A program made the translations under genes and the position numbers. Source: Bacillota bacterium (GTDB lineage: Bacteria > Bacillota > Sulfobacillia > JAJZIM01). Taken from it: DNA of 45,322 bases. The stretch lies in contig JAJZIM010000019.1 in the NCBI GenBank assembly GCA_021810565.1, positions 1 through 45,322 on the forward strand, written 5' to 3'. Positions 15,054-23,376 of this stretch are shown in pieces (position 1 is the first letter of the stretch; each line of letters starts with the position of its first letter). Below the pieces are notes generated by a model, which was given only the letters and a program-made list of their open reading frames with translations, did no database searches and was not told the origin of the DNA.

Positions 15054-15498
15054 TCTCGCACCAGGTTTCCGTCTCCGAGGGGAGACCCCCCGCTAGACGG
15101 CTCCGCCGGCCCTTCCGGCCTTGGCCCGGAAACTGTGCTTGGAAGCGATCCTGTCGCATCGCTCCGTGATCATGGCGGCGCCACTGGCCGGCGGTGGTCG
15201 CGCCCAAGCCGCGGTGGCCGAAAAACAACTTTGCGCAACGCGCAGGCCCGTGCCATAACCGGTAGCCTTGAGGGAACCTGGGGCCAGGCGCGAGCGTCAC
15301 GGGAGGGAGGAACAAATGATGGGCGATGCGGCAGCCACCGCAACGAGGAGCTTGGGCCGGGCGGAGCGGGCGGTGGCCGACGCCCTGGTCCGGCGGCTGG
15401 CCGCGGCCTACCCTCAGGACCTGTTGGAGGTGCGCGTCTTCGGCTCCCGGGCCAGGGGCGACCACCGGGAGGACTCCGACCTGGACGTGGCGGTGATC
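14988..15498 (+). repeat. Tandem duplication segment, copy A
   Basis: About 510 bp running from the last codons of nucleotidyltransferase-HEPN copy 1 through the spacer into the nucleotidyltransferase motif of copy 2. It is nearly identical to 16087-16599, apart from scattered substitutions and small length changes. It includes a hairpin (GTCTCC, GAGG, GGAGAC), the promoter and the ribosome site. Confidence 0.85.
15231..15259 (+). promoter_or_regulatory. Possible promoter of nucleotidyltransferase-HEPN copy 2
   Basis: TTGCGC (15231-15236), 17-bp spacer, CATAAC (15254-15259). It is homologous to the stronger promoter of copy 1. Confidence 0.45.
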
Positions 15499-16152
15499 CT
15501 GGCCGAATGCGACCCCCAACGCGAGGACCAGGTTAGGGAATTCGCCGCAACGGCGTCGGAAGCGATGGGCTACCGGCACTTTGTGAACACGCATCCGCAT
15601 TCCCTGGCGGAAATCCGCTACTTCCATGCCACCAACAGCCTCTACTATCGCGGCCTGCGCGACGACGGTATTGCGGTATGGCGAAAACCCGGGGTGGACC
15701 TGTGGGACGAAACGGGGGTGCAGCCGATGGGGAGGGAACTTGATGTCGAACAGGAACTTGGCAAGGCACATCAGGACCTCCAGATGGCCAGGATAGCTCT
15801 GGATGCACAGATGCTGGACGGGGTCGGCCATTCGGCCTACTACGCCGCCTTCCATGCGATCACGGCGGCTTTGCTGACCCGGGGACGGGAGTCGAAGTCG
15901 CACGAGGGGACCTTGGACCTGTTCAGCGCCCAGTTCGCCAACCAGGGGCTGGTGCCCAAGGAATACGCCCAGCGGGCGGCAAGGCTGTATGACCTGCGCC
16001 TTAAGGCGGATTATCCTAGACAGTTCCAGTATGTACGGATCACGAAGCAGCAAGCGCAAACGGCCATCCACCACGCGGAGGAGCTGGTGGCCGACCTGGA
16101 ACGGCTCTGTCGGGACTGGCTGGAGCGGCAACGCTCCGAACCCGGCAGTTGA
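15316..16152 (+). CDS. Fused nucleotidyltransferase-HEPN protein, copy 2
   Basis: A 278-residue paralogue with the same GSRARGDHREDSDLD core (G43, S44, D55, D57). The middle (WRKPGVDLWDE through QMLDG) is almost identical to copy 1, but the HEPN part from about residue 190 diverges strongly (RGRESKSHEGTLDLF, YDLRLKADYP). A conserved HLVD in copies 1 and 3 reads HFVN here, so a possible third acidic residue of the nucleotidyltransferase site is asparagine; that role is my guess. The start ATG 15316 follows GGGAGGGAGGA; a second ATG follows at once. The variable HEPN half beside a constant N-terminus suggests diversification of the partner-binding part. Confidence 0.85.
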   Translation: MMGDAAATATRSLGRAERAVADALVRRLAAAYPQDLLEVRVFGSRARGDHREDSDLDVAVILAECDPQREDQVREFAATASEAMGYRHFVNTHPHSLAEIRYFHATNSLYYRGLRDDGIAVWRKPGVDLWDETGVQPMGRELDVEQELGKAHQDLQMARIALDAQMLDGVGHSAYYAAFHAITAALLTRGRESKSHEGTLDLFSAQFANQGLVPKEYAQRAARLYDLRLKADYPRQFQYVRITKQQAQTAIHHAEELVADLERLCRDWLERQRSEPGS

Positions 16153-16599
16153 TCTCGCACCAGGTTTCCGTCTCCGAGGGGAGACCCCCGCTAGACGGCT
16201 CCGCCGATCCTTCCGGCCTTGGTCCGGAAACTGTGCCTGGAGCCGATCCCGTCGCATCGCTTCGTGATCATGGCGGCGCCACTGGCCGACGGCGGTCACC
16301 CCCAAGCCACGGTGGCCGAAGAACAACTTTGCGCAACGCGCAGGCCCGTGCCATAACCGGTAGCCTTGAGTGAACCTGGGGCCAGGCGCGAGCGTCACGG
16401 GAGGGAGGAACAAATGATGGGCGATGCGGCGGCAGCCACCGCAACGAGGAGCTTGGACCGGGCGGAGCGGGCGGTGGCCGACGCCTTGGCCCGGCGGCTG
16501 GCTGCAGCCTACCCTGAGGACCTGTTGGAGGTGCGCGTCTTCGGCTCCCGGGCCAGGGGCGACCACCGGGAGGACTCCGACCTGGACGTGGCGGTGATC
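16087..16599 (+). repeat. Tandem duplication segment, copy B
   Basis: Second copy of the segment at 14988-15498. It spans the end of nucleotidyltransferase-HEPN copy 2, the spacer and the first third of copy 3. The offset between the two is about 1,100 bp, the length of one gene-plus-spacer unit. Confidence 0.85.
16329..16357 (+). promoter_or_regulatory. Possible promoter of nucleotidyltransferase-HEPN copy 3
   Basis: TTGCGC (16329-16334), 17-bp spacer, CATAAC (16352-16357), the same as before copy 2. Confidence 0.45.
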
Positions 16600-17250
16600 G
16601 TCGAAAAACTGCGGCCAGCCCGAACGGAGGTCATGGATCTGGCTTGGGCTGCCGGGGAGGAGACGGACTACCCGCACCTGGTGGATACCCACCTGCTGTC
16701 CCTGTCCGGCTTCCGCCACTTCCAGGCCACCAACAGCCTTTATTACCGAAGCATGCGCGACGACGGCATCACGATATGGCGAAGGGCCGGCCCATACCTG
16801 TGGGACGAGGCGGAGGTGGAGCCGATGGGCAGGGAATCCGATGTGGAGGAGGAGCTGCGGAAGGCCAAGCTGGATCTGGCTCGAGCCCAAAGGGACCTGA
16901 GGGAGAACGATCCGGACGGTGTCGGCCATTCGGCCTACTACGCCGTCTTCCATGCCGTGAAGGCCGCCCTTTTGACCCGGAACCTGGAAGCGAAGACCCA
17001 CCGCGGCGTCCAGGCCCTGTTCTCGCAACACTTCGTCAAACCTGCCGTGGTGCCGTCCGATTACGGCGCCTGGCTCTCCCGCCTGGAAACGCTGCGCTAT
17101 CATGCGGACTACCCCGACCAGTGGGGATATGAACCCCTGGATCGTAAACAGGTGGCGGCAGCCCTGACCCGCGCGGAGGAGATGGTCGCTCAGATGGAAC
17201 GGCTCTGCAGGGACTGGCTGGCGCGGGAACCCTCCGGACCCGCCCGGTGA
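16414..17250 (+). CDS. Fused nucleotidyltransferase-HEPN protein, copy 3
   Basis: A 278-residue paralogue with the same nucleotidyltransferase core (G44, S45, D56, D58). Its middle segment differs from copies 1 and 2 (WRRAGPYLWDEAEVEPMGRE, DLARAQRDLREND), while its HEPN segment (NLEAKTHRGVQALFSQHFVK, LRYHADYPDQW) matches copy 1 rather than copy 2. This exchange of blocks points to gene conversion among the three. ATG 16414 has GGGAGGGAGGA upstream. As in the other copies, the catalytic Arg-x4-6-His of HEPN RNases is absent. A related hairpin (CGGTTTCCC, GA, GGGAACCG) follows the stop. Confidence 0.85.
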   Translation: MMGDAAAATATRSLDRAERAVADALARRLAAAYPEDLLEVRVFGSRARGDHREDSDLDVAVIVEKLRPARTEVMDLAWAAGEETDYPHLVDTHLLSLSGFRHFQATNSLYYRSMRDDGITIWRRAGPYLWDEAEVEPMGRESDVEEELRKAKLDLARAQRDLRENDPDGVGHSAYYAVFHAVKAALLTRNLEAKTHRGVQALFSQHFVKPAVVPSDYGAWLSRLETLRYHADYPDQWGYEPLDRKQVAAALTRAEEMVAQMERLCRDWLAREPSGPAR

Positions 17251-17305
17251 TCCCGCGCCAAGCCGCCGGGAACCATCCGGTTTCCCGAGGGAACCGCTCC
17301 ATGCC

Positions 17306-17321
17306 TCTCGGACGTCCGAGA
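17306..17321. promoter_or_regulatory. 16-bp perfect palindrome, possible operator
   Basis: TCTCGGACGTCCGAGA is a perfect inverted repeat 36 bp upstream of the cytochrome gene start. It could be an operator for a dimeric regulator; no regulator gene lies beside it. Confidence 0.4.
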
Positions 17322-17357
17322 TCCCGCCCGAAAACCGTAGACAAAGGAGTGGTCTTG

Positions 17358-17831
17358 TTGCGTCTTACCGTGATGATGGTGGCAGCCCTGGGATGCGCGG
17401 CGGTGCTTACCGGCTGCGGCAGCCCCCAGGCCGCCCCCGCCCCTGTCGCCCACCCCTCCGTCTTAGCGGCCCCCACCCGGATCCCCGGCGGCAAGGTGGG
17501 CGCGGCCATCCGGGCAGGCAAACGGCTCTTCGCCGACACCGCCCTGGGCAACGGCACCCTCTCGTGCAACTCCTGCCACGCCGACTACGGCACCAAGGCC
17601 AAGAAGCTGTCCACCGGGGCCACCGCGCCCAGCCTGATCGGGGCCGCCGCCACCTTCCCCAAGGTCAGCGTCCGCAGCGGCCAGGTGGTCACCCTGGAGG
17701 AGCACATCCAAAGCTGCATCCAAAATCCCCTCGGCGGGCGGCACCTGGCGGCCAACGACCCGAAGCTGGTGGACCTGACCGCCTACGTCACCTGGCTCAG
17801 CAGCGGTAAACCGGTTTCCCCCGGTAAATAG
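17358..17831 (+). CDS. c-type cytochrome lipoprotein (TsdA/SoxA-like fold)
   Basis: An approximately 157-residue single-haem cytochrome attached outside the membrane. The signal peptide ends in a lipobox (LTGC), and the haem site is CNSCH. The downstream pattern (APSLIGAAATFPKVSVRSG, TLEEHIQSC, LTAYVTWLS) resembles the cytochrome domains of thiosulfate dehydrogenase TsdA or SoxA/SoxX-type proteins, but it is much shorter than TsdA and has one haem. The start is a TTG (17358, or 17355) after AAAGGAG; no ATG fits better. It is not followed by sulfur-oxidation genes, so its donor and acceptor are unknown. It converges on the phosphoketolase gene across a hairpin. Confidence 0.82.
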   Translation: MRLTVMMVAALGCAAVLTGCGSPQAAPAPVAHPSVLAAPTRIPGGKVGAAIRAGKRLFADTALGNGTLSCNSCHADYGTKAKKLSTGATAPSLIGAAATFPKVSVRSGQVVTLEEHIQSCIQNPLGGRHLAANDPKLVDLTAYVTWLSSGKPVSPGK

Positions 17832-17839
17832 CGGCAGGA

Positions 17840-17862
17840 GGCCCGCCCCTCTCGGGCGGGCC
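17840..17862. terminator. Hairpin between convergent cytochrome and phosphoketolase genes
   Basis: A nine-bp GC stem (17840-17848 with 17854-17862) with loop CTCTC. The trailing T content is poor in either direction (TTGCTC on the + side), so it is a probable but not classical terminator, perhaps serving both genes. Confidence 0.6.
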
Positions 17863-17866
17863 TTGC

Positions 17867-20272
17867 TCATCGCGGCAGCTGCGGCCAGGTCCAATCCCCA
17901 ATCTCGGGGGGATCCTCCCCGTGCTCCCGGGCGTACTCCAGATGCTGGGTGATCAGGTCTTGGAGCTCGCCCTTGCAGTGGTCCCCGGCGGAGCCAAGCT
18001 TGGGCAGGCGGTCGATGGCGTCGATGGCCAGGGTGAAGCGGTCCACCTGGTTCATGATGGCCAGCTGGAGGTGGGTGTTGATCCCCCCGGCCTCCTTGTA
18101 GCCGCGCACGTGGATGTCGTGCTGGTGGCGCCGCCGGTAGGTGAGCTTGTGGATCAGCATGGGGTAGCCGTGGAAGTCGCACACCACCGGCGTGCCGGGG
18201 GGGAACAGCGTCTCAAAGTCCCGGTCGGACAGCCCGTGGGGATGCTCGCTTTGCGGCTGCAGCCGAAACAGGTCCACCACGTTGACGAAGCGGATGGCAA
18301 GTTCGGGAAAGCGCTGGCGCAAAAGGGCGGTGGCCGCCAGGGCCTCCACCGTCACCGTGTCGCCTATTCCCACCATCACCAGGTCCGGCGAGCGGTCCTG
18401 GTCGTTGGAGGCCCAGTCCCAGATGCCGATGCCCTTGGTGCAATGGCGCACCGCGGCGTCGGCGTCCAGGAACTGCAGCTGGGGCTGCTTGTCCGCCACG
18501 ATCACGTTCACGTAGTCGGTGCTGGCCAGGCAGTGGTCCGCCACGCTCAACAGGCAGTTGGCGTCGGGGGGCAGGTAGATCCGCACCACCCCGGCCTGCT
18601 TGTTGGTCACCAGGTCCAGGAAGCCCGGATCCTGATGGGTGAAGCCGTTGTGGTCCTGGCGCCACACCGTGGAGCTGATCAGCAGGTTCAGGGAGGAGAT
18701 GGGGGCGCGCCAGGGCACCTCCGTCTTGGCCTTCTCGATCCACTTGGCGTGCTGGTTGACCATGGAGTCGATGACGTGGGCGAAGGCCTCGTAGGAGTTG
18801 AGCAGGCCGTGCCGGCCGGTCAAGAGATAGCCCTCCAGCCAGCCCTCCAGGGTGTGCTCGCTCAGCATCTCCATCACCCGCCCGTCGAGAGCCAGGTGGC
18901 CGCCGTCGTCGTCCTGCGGCAGGCGCTCCGCCAGCCAGGTCTTTCCGGTGACCTCGTAGACGGCCTGCAGGCGGTTGGAGGCGGTCTCGTCGGGCCCGAA
19001 CACCCGGAAGTTGTCGGGATTGTCCCGCAGGATGTCCCGCAGGAAGCGCCCCAGCACCGCGGTGTCCTCCTCCCGGGTGGTGCCGGGCCGCTCCACCGGC
19101 ACGGCATACTCCTTGAAGGGCGGCAGCCGCAGCGGTTTGCGCAGAAGCCCCCCGTTGGCATGAGGATTGGCGCTGATGCGCCGGGACCCGGCATTGGCCA
19201 AGGCCGCCAGGCGAGGAATAAGCCGACCGTCCGCGTCGAACAGCTCCCCCGGCCGATAGCTTTGCAGCCAGCGCTCCACCAGGGCCAGGTGGGCCGGGTT
19301 CTCCCGGGCGTCCAGGATGGGGATCTGGTGGGCACGCCAGGAGCCCTCGATGCGATGGCCGTCCACCTCCCGGGGGGCGGTCCATCCCTTGGGGCTGATC
19401 AGGATGATCATGGGCCAGCGGTGGCGAGCCGCCTCCCCGCCGTGGCGCGAGTGCCGCTGGATCTCGCGGATGTCGCGCAGGCACTCCTCCGCCACCGCCG
19501 CCATCCGCCGGTGCATGGCCTCGGGCTCCTCCCCCTCCACCACGTGGGGAGTGTAGCCGTAGCCCTGCATCAGGTGCAACAGCTCCTCGCGGCTGATGCG
19601 CGCCAGCACGGTGGGGTTGGCGATCTTGTAGCCGTTCAGGTGGAGGATGGGCAGCACCGCGCCGTCCCGCGCCGGGTTGAGGAACTTGTTGGAGTGCCAG
19701 GCGGTGGCCGCCGGTCCGGTCTCGGCCTCCCCGTCGCCCACCACCGCTGCCACCAGCAGCTCCGGGTTGTCGAAGGCGGCCCCGAAGGCGTGGGACAGGC
19801 TGTAGCCGAGCTCTCCCCCCTCGTGGATCGAGCCGGGGGTCTCCGGGGTGCAGTGGCTGCCCACCCCCCCGGGGAAGGAGAACAGCTTGCAAAAGCGGCG
19901 CAGCCCCTCCTCGTCCCGGCTGCGGTCCGGGTAGACCTCGGAGTAGGTGCCCTCCAGGTAGGCGTTGGCCAGCACGGCCGGGGCGCCGTGGCCAGGCCCG
20001 GCCACGTACAAAAGGTTCAGGTCGTGGCGAGCGATCAGCCGGTTGAGGTGGGTCAGGATGAAGGTCTGCCCCGGGTCCGAGCCCCAGTGGCCCAAGAGCC
20101 GCGGCTTGATGTCCTCGGGGCGCAGGGGCCGGCGCAACAGGGGATTGTCCTGGAGGTAGAGCATGGCCAGGCACAGGTAGTTGGCGGCGCTCCACCAGTC
20201 GTTCAGGTCCTCGAGCTCGCGGGCCGACAGGACCTCCGCGGGAGCCGGGGCGGTGCCGGAAACCGCAGGCAT
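17867..20272 (-). CDS. xfp: Phosphoketolase (xylulose-5-P/fructose-6-P)
   Basis: An 801-residue thiamine-diphosphate enzyme that splits xylulose 5-phosphate or fructose 6-phosphate with inorganic phosphate into acetyl phosphate plus glyceraldehyde 3-phosphate or erythrose 4-phosphate. Landmarks: [36 protein letters not shown], the TPP loop [19 protein letters not shown], and in the second half [35 protein letters not shown] and the C-terminal domain [16 protein letters not shown]. Length matches the family. The start ATG at 20272 is chosen because GAGAGGAG lies eight bases upstream. It diverges from ackA, whose product turns acetyl phosphate into acetate and ATP; the two form a short energy pathway. 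Confidence 0.97.
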   Translation of the reverse strand: MPAVSGTAPAPAEVLSARELEDLNDWWSAANYLCLAMLYLQDNPLLRRPLRPEDIKPRLLGHWGSDPGQTFILTHLNRLIARHDLNLLYVAGPGHGAPAVLANAYLEGTYSEVYPDRSRDEEGLRRFCKLFSFPGGVGSHCTPETPGSIHEGGELGYSLSHAFGAAFDNPELLVAAVVGDGEAETGPAATAWHSNKFLNPARDGAVLPILHLNGYKIANPTVLARISREELLHLMQGYGYTPHVVEGEEPEAMHRRMAAVAEECLRDIREIQRHSRHGGEAARHRWPMIILISPKGWTAPREVDGHRIEGSWRAHQIPILDARENPAHLALVERWLQSYRPGELFDADGRLIPRLAALANAGSRRISANPHANGGLLRKPLRLPPFKEYAVPVERPGTTREEDTAVLGRFLRDILRDNPDNFRVFGPDETASNRLQAVYEVTGKTWLAERLPQDDDGGHLALDGRVMEMLSEHTLEGWLEGYLLTGRHGLLNSYEAFAHVIDSMVNQHAKWIEKAKTEVPWRAPISSLNLLISSTVWRQDHNGFTHQDPGFLDLVTNKQAGVVRIYLPPDANCLLSVADHCLASTDYVNVIVADKQPQLQFLDADAAVRHCTKGIGIWDWASNDQDRSPDLVMVGIGDTVTVEALAATALLRQRFPELAIRFVNVVDLFRLQPQSEHPHGLSDRDFETLFPPGTPVVCDFHGYPMLIHKLTYRRRHQHDIHVRGYKEAGGINTHLQLAIMNQVDRFTLAIDAIDRLPKLGSAGDHCKGELQDLITQHLEYAREHGEDPPEIGDWTWPQLPR

Positions 20273-20320
20273 GCCGTCCACTCCTCTCATGGTTTTCCTG
20301 GGCCGGTTGCTGCCTCCTCC

Positions 20321-20361
20321 ATTGTAGCACGCCACTACAACCTGCCCACCGGTGATATAAT
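20321..20361. promoter_or_regulatory. Divergent xfp/ackA promoters with inverted repeat
   Basis: Rightward: extended -10 TGATATAAT (20353-20361). Leftward: extended -10 TGCTACAAT on the minus strand (20329-20321). Between and overlapping them lies an inverted repeat TTGTAG-N7-CTACAA (20322-20340). It covers the leftward -10 and the -35 zone of the rightward promoter, a natural place for one regulator to control both genes. Confidence 0.62.
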
Positions 20362-20406
20362 CGGAGGCGAGTGGGGTCCAAGCCCCGCCCGAGGGGAGGG
20401 AACCCG

Positions 20407-21612
20407 ATGCCGAAGGGCGCCGTCGTCTTGGCGGTGAACAGCGGCTCGTCCTCTTTGAAGTGCTCCCTGTACGACGCCCCGGGCCGCCCCCTGCGGCTCT
20501 TGGCCCGCGGTGCCGTGGAGAGGGTGGGGCTGCCCCGTGCCCGCATGTGGCTGGAGGTCCGGGACGAGCCCCGGTGGAGCCGCCCGGGGGAGTTTTCCGA
20601 TGCCTCCGCCGCCGTGGGCGCCCTGTTGGCGGCGCTGCAGGAACAGCGGTTGCCCGCGCCGACCGCGGTGGGGCACCGCTTCGTTTCCGGCGGCCCCCTG
20701 TTCCGCAGCCACCGGCTGATCGACGCCGCCTTCCGGGCCGCCCTGCCGCGCCTCGTGCCCTTCGCGCCCCTACACCTGCCGGCTCAAATCCGGGTCCTGG
20801 AGGCCATGACGGAGCACTTCCCCCGCCTGCCCCAGGCGGCCTGTTTCGACACCGCCTTCCACCGAGGCCTACCTGAGGAAGCCGCCCGCCTACCCCTGCC
20901 CGGTGCCTTGGCGCGGCAGGGCATACGCCGCTACGGCTTCCACGGCCTATCTTTCGAGTACCTGACGGGGCGGCTGGGGTCGGACCGGCGCGAGCGGGTG
21001 GTGCTGGCCCACCTGGGCAGCGGCGCCAGCCTGGCGGCCCTGCGGGACGGGAAGCCCCGGGACACCACCATGGGCCTCACCCCCCTGGGAGGCCTGGTCA
21101 TGGGCACCCGCCCCGGCGACCTGGACCCCGGGGTACTCTTGTACCTCCTGAACACGGCGGGCTACGACGCCGCCCACCTGGAGCGCACGTTGGATCGCGA
21201 GTCCGGCCTGCTGGGCATCTCCGGGCGCACCTCGGACATGCGGACCCTGCTGGAGCGGCAGGGCACGGACCCGGCGGCGGCCCTGGCGGTGGAGCTCTTC
21301 TGCCGCAGCGTGGCCAAGGGCGTGGCCGCCATGGCGGTCAGTCTAGCCGGTCTGGACGTCTTGGCCTTCGCCGGCGGTATCGGGGAGAACGCCCCCGCAG
21401 TCCGGGCGCGGGTGGGCGAGCTGCTCTCCTTTCTCGGCCTGGCGCTCGACCCCCAGGCCAACGCCCGCCACGCCCCCCTCATCTCCTCCCCCGCCAGCCG
21501 GGTGCGGGTCCGGGTGATCCCCACCGACGAGGATTTGATCATCGCCCGGCACACCCGGCGTCTGGCCCTCCTCACAGCGAGCGGCGAAAGAGCAGCGTGG
21601 CCAGGGCGGTGA
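20407..21612 (+). CDS. ackA: Acetate kinase
   Basis: A 401-residue kinase of the ASKHA fold converting acetyl phosphate and ADP to acetate and ATP. Motifs: VNSGSSSLK at the N-terminus, [56 protein letters not shown] and a C-terminal [11 protein letters not shown]. The usual GHRxVHGG reads GHRFVSGG, a Ser for His change. The ATG at 20407 follows GAGGGGAGGGA. The 3' end overlaps the convergent ABC permease gene by 41 bases. The divergent phosphoketolase supplies its substrate. Confidence 0.95.
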   Translation: MPKGAVVLAVNSGSSSLKCSLYDAPGRPLRLLARGAVERVGLPRARMWLEVRDEPRWSRPGEFSDASAAVGALLAALQEQRLPAPTAVGHRFVSGGPLFRSHRLIDAAFRAALPRLVPFAPLHLPAQIRVLEAMTEHFPRLPQAACFDTAFHRGLPEEAARLPLPGALARQGIRRYGFHGLSFEYLTGRLGSDRRERVVLAHLGSGASLAALRDGKPRDTTMGLTPLGGLVMGTRPGDLDPGVLLYLLNTAGYDAAHLERTLDRESGLLGISGRTSDMRTLLERQGTDPAAALAVELFCRSVAKGVAAMAVSLAGLDVLAFAGGIGENAPAVRARVGELLSFLGLALDPQANARHAPLISSPASRVRVRVIPTDEDLIIARHTRRLALLTASGERAAWPGR

Positions 21613-22318
21613 GCCCCGCCGTCAGCAGGAACACCACCCCCAAGTCCACCGAGAGGGGGAACTCGTGCTGGTGCAGCAGCACCCCCTTCATGGCGTCCAC
21701 CCCGTAGGTCAGGGGATCCACGTCGGACAGCACCCGCAGGGGCAGGGGCAGGCCGCGCACCGGGAAGATGGCGCCGCTCAGAAAGAACAGGGGCATCACG
21801 ATCAGGTTCATCAGCACCTGAAAGGTCTGGAACGAGGTGATGCGCACCGCCACCGCGATGCCGGCCGCCGCCACCGCCAGGGAGAGGAGCAGCATCAGGC
21901 CCAGGGCCGCCAAGAGCGCCTCCCAGCGGTAGGGCATCCCCACCGTGGGCCCCAGGGCCAGGATCAGGGTGCCCTGGATGGCCCCCAGGGTGGCTCCGCT
22001 GGCCGCCTTGCCCAGGACGATCCCGGTGGAGGGCACCGGCGCCACCAGCACCCCCTTTAAAAAGCCGAACTCCCGGTCCCATAGGATCGACACGGAGGAG
22101 AACAGGGCGGTGAACAGGATGGTCATCCCCACCACCCCCGGAAACATGAACTGCACGTAGGTCAGGTGGGCGAAGGGGCTGGGGAACACCGAGCCGAAGC
22201 CCTTCCCCACCACGAACAGCCAGATCAGGGGCTGGATCAGGGAGGTGGCCATGCGCGCCGGCTCCCGTCGGAACTTGATCATCTCCCTCAGCCAGATCAC
22301 ATAGATCGTGCGTGCCAC
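21572..22318 (-). CDS. ABC-2 type exporter permease (DrrB-like)
   Basis: A 248-residue membrane protein with six predicted helices and the ABC-2 signature region (MNLIVMPLFFLSGAIFPV, then DPLTYGVDAMKG). Such permeases pair with one ATPase to export drugs, lipids or polysaccharides. The start is a GTG at 22318 with GGGGGAGGT upstream, four bases after the ATPase stop, so the two genes form one operon. The substrate cannot be told from the sequence. The 3' end overlaps ackA on the other strand. Confidence 0.9.
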   Translation of the reverse strand: MARTIYVIWLREMIKFRREPARMATSLIQPLIWLFVVGKGFGSVFPSPFAHLTYVQFMFPGVVGMTILFTALFSSVSILWDREFGFLKGVLVAPVPSTGIVLGKAASGATLGAIQGTLILALGPTVGMPYRWEALLAALGLMLLLSLAVAAAGIAVAVRITSFQTFQVLMNLIVMPLFFLSGAIFPVRGLPLPLRVLSDVDPLTYGVDAMKGVLLHQHEFPLSVDLGVVFLLTAGLTALATLLFRRSL

Positions 22319-22322
22319 GGCG

Positions 22323-23291
22323 CTACCTCCCCCGATGTACCCGCATGCGCTCCCGGAAGATGTCCCGGCCCTCCAGTTCCTCCTCCCGGATGGCGTGCCC
22401 GGTGAGCTTCAGGAATACGTCCTCCAGGGTGGGCCGTCGGATGCCCACGGCCTGGATGGGGAAGCCCTGCCGGAAGAGCAGCGGGATGAAGGCCTCGCCG
22501 TCGGGCACCTCGCAATAAAGCTGACCGGCCTCCACCCGCGCCGCGATGCCCTGCTCGGCCAGGAAGTTCCGCGCCGCCGCGGGCTCGGCGGTGTGCACCA
22601 CCACCACGTCGCCGCCCATGGTGCGCTTGAGCCGCTCCGGGGTGTCCAAAGCCACGATCCGACCGTGGTCGATGATGGCCACCCGGTCGCAGGCCTCGGC
22701 CTCCTCCATGTAGTGGGTGGTCATCAGCACGGTGATCCCCTCCTTGCGGCGCACCTTCTCCAAGTAGCTCCAGATGAGGGCCCGGGTCTGGGGATCCAAG
22801 CCCAGGGTGGGCTCGTCCAGAAAGAGCACCTGCGGCCGGTGCAAGAGCCCGCGGGCGATCTCCAACCGCCGCTTCATGCCGCCGGAGAAGGTGCGCACCA
22901 GCCGGTGCCGGTGTTCCCACAGCTCCAAGAGCTGCAGCAGCTCGGCGCTGCGCCGGGACAGCTCCCGACTGCCCACCCCGTAGAGCATCCCGGAGAAACG
23001 CAGGTTCTCCTCCGCCGTCAGGTAGTCGTCCAGGCTGCGGTCCTGGAACACCATGCCCAGGCTGCGGCGCACCGCCGCCTGCTCGCGCACCACGTCGTGC
23101 CCCGCCAGGAAGGCCCGCCCCGCCGTGGGCGGCAAGAGGGTGGCCAGGATGGACAGGGTGGTGGTCTTGCCCGCCCCGTTGGGACCCAAAAGCCCGAAGA
23201 ACTCCCCCTCGGCCACCTCCAAGGAGACGTCCCGCACCGCCTCCACGCCGCCGTAGCGCTTGGTCAGTCCCACCAGGGATATCGCCGCCAT
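22323..23291 (-). CDS. ABC exporter ATP-binding protein (DrrA-like)
   Basis: A 322-residue ATPase. Walker [12 protein letters not shown]-loop [11 protein letters not shown], signature [15 protein letters not shown], Walker [14 protein letters not shown] and the switch histidine in [11 protein letters not shown] are all intact. The C-terminal extension (about 225-322) with [14 protein letters not shown] is typical of DrrA/daunorubicin-resistance type ATPases. The ATG at 23291 has AAGGAG upstream. It diverges from the APC transporter gene. Energises the permease encoded next to it. Confidence 0.93.
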   Translation of the reverse strand: MAAISLVGLTKRYGGVEAVRDVSLEVAEGEFFGLLGPNGAGKTTTLSILATLLPPTAGRAFLAGHDVVREQAAVRRSLGMVFQDRSLDDYLTAEENLRFSGMLYGVGSRELSRRSAELLQLLELWEHRHRLVRTFSGGMKRRLEIARGLLHRPQVLFLDEPTLGLDPQTRALIWSYLEKVRRKEGITVLMTTHYMEEAEACDRVAIIDHGRIVALDTPERLKRTMGGDVVVVHTAEPAAARNFLAEQGIAARVEAGQLYCEVPDGEAFIPLLFRQGFPIQAVGIRRPTLEDVFLKLTGHAIREEELEGRDIFRERMRVHRGR

Positions 23292-23376
23292 GTGTGTTCT
23301 CCTTCCCTTTGCCGCCAGGATTCCGCCCCCGCGATGCCGAAAGACCCAGGGAAGCAAAAACAAGAGGGGGGAAACC

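Noticed and set aside
14988-16599. CRISPR-like or phase-variable short repeats in the 14-17 kb cluster
   Set aside because: The repetition is two long segments about 1.1 kb apart from gene duplication, not an array of short repeats with spacers.
17921-20437. Rightward open frame of 838 codons
   Set aside because: Antisense shadow of phosphoketolase; no domain and no ribosome site.
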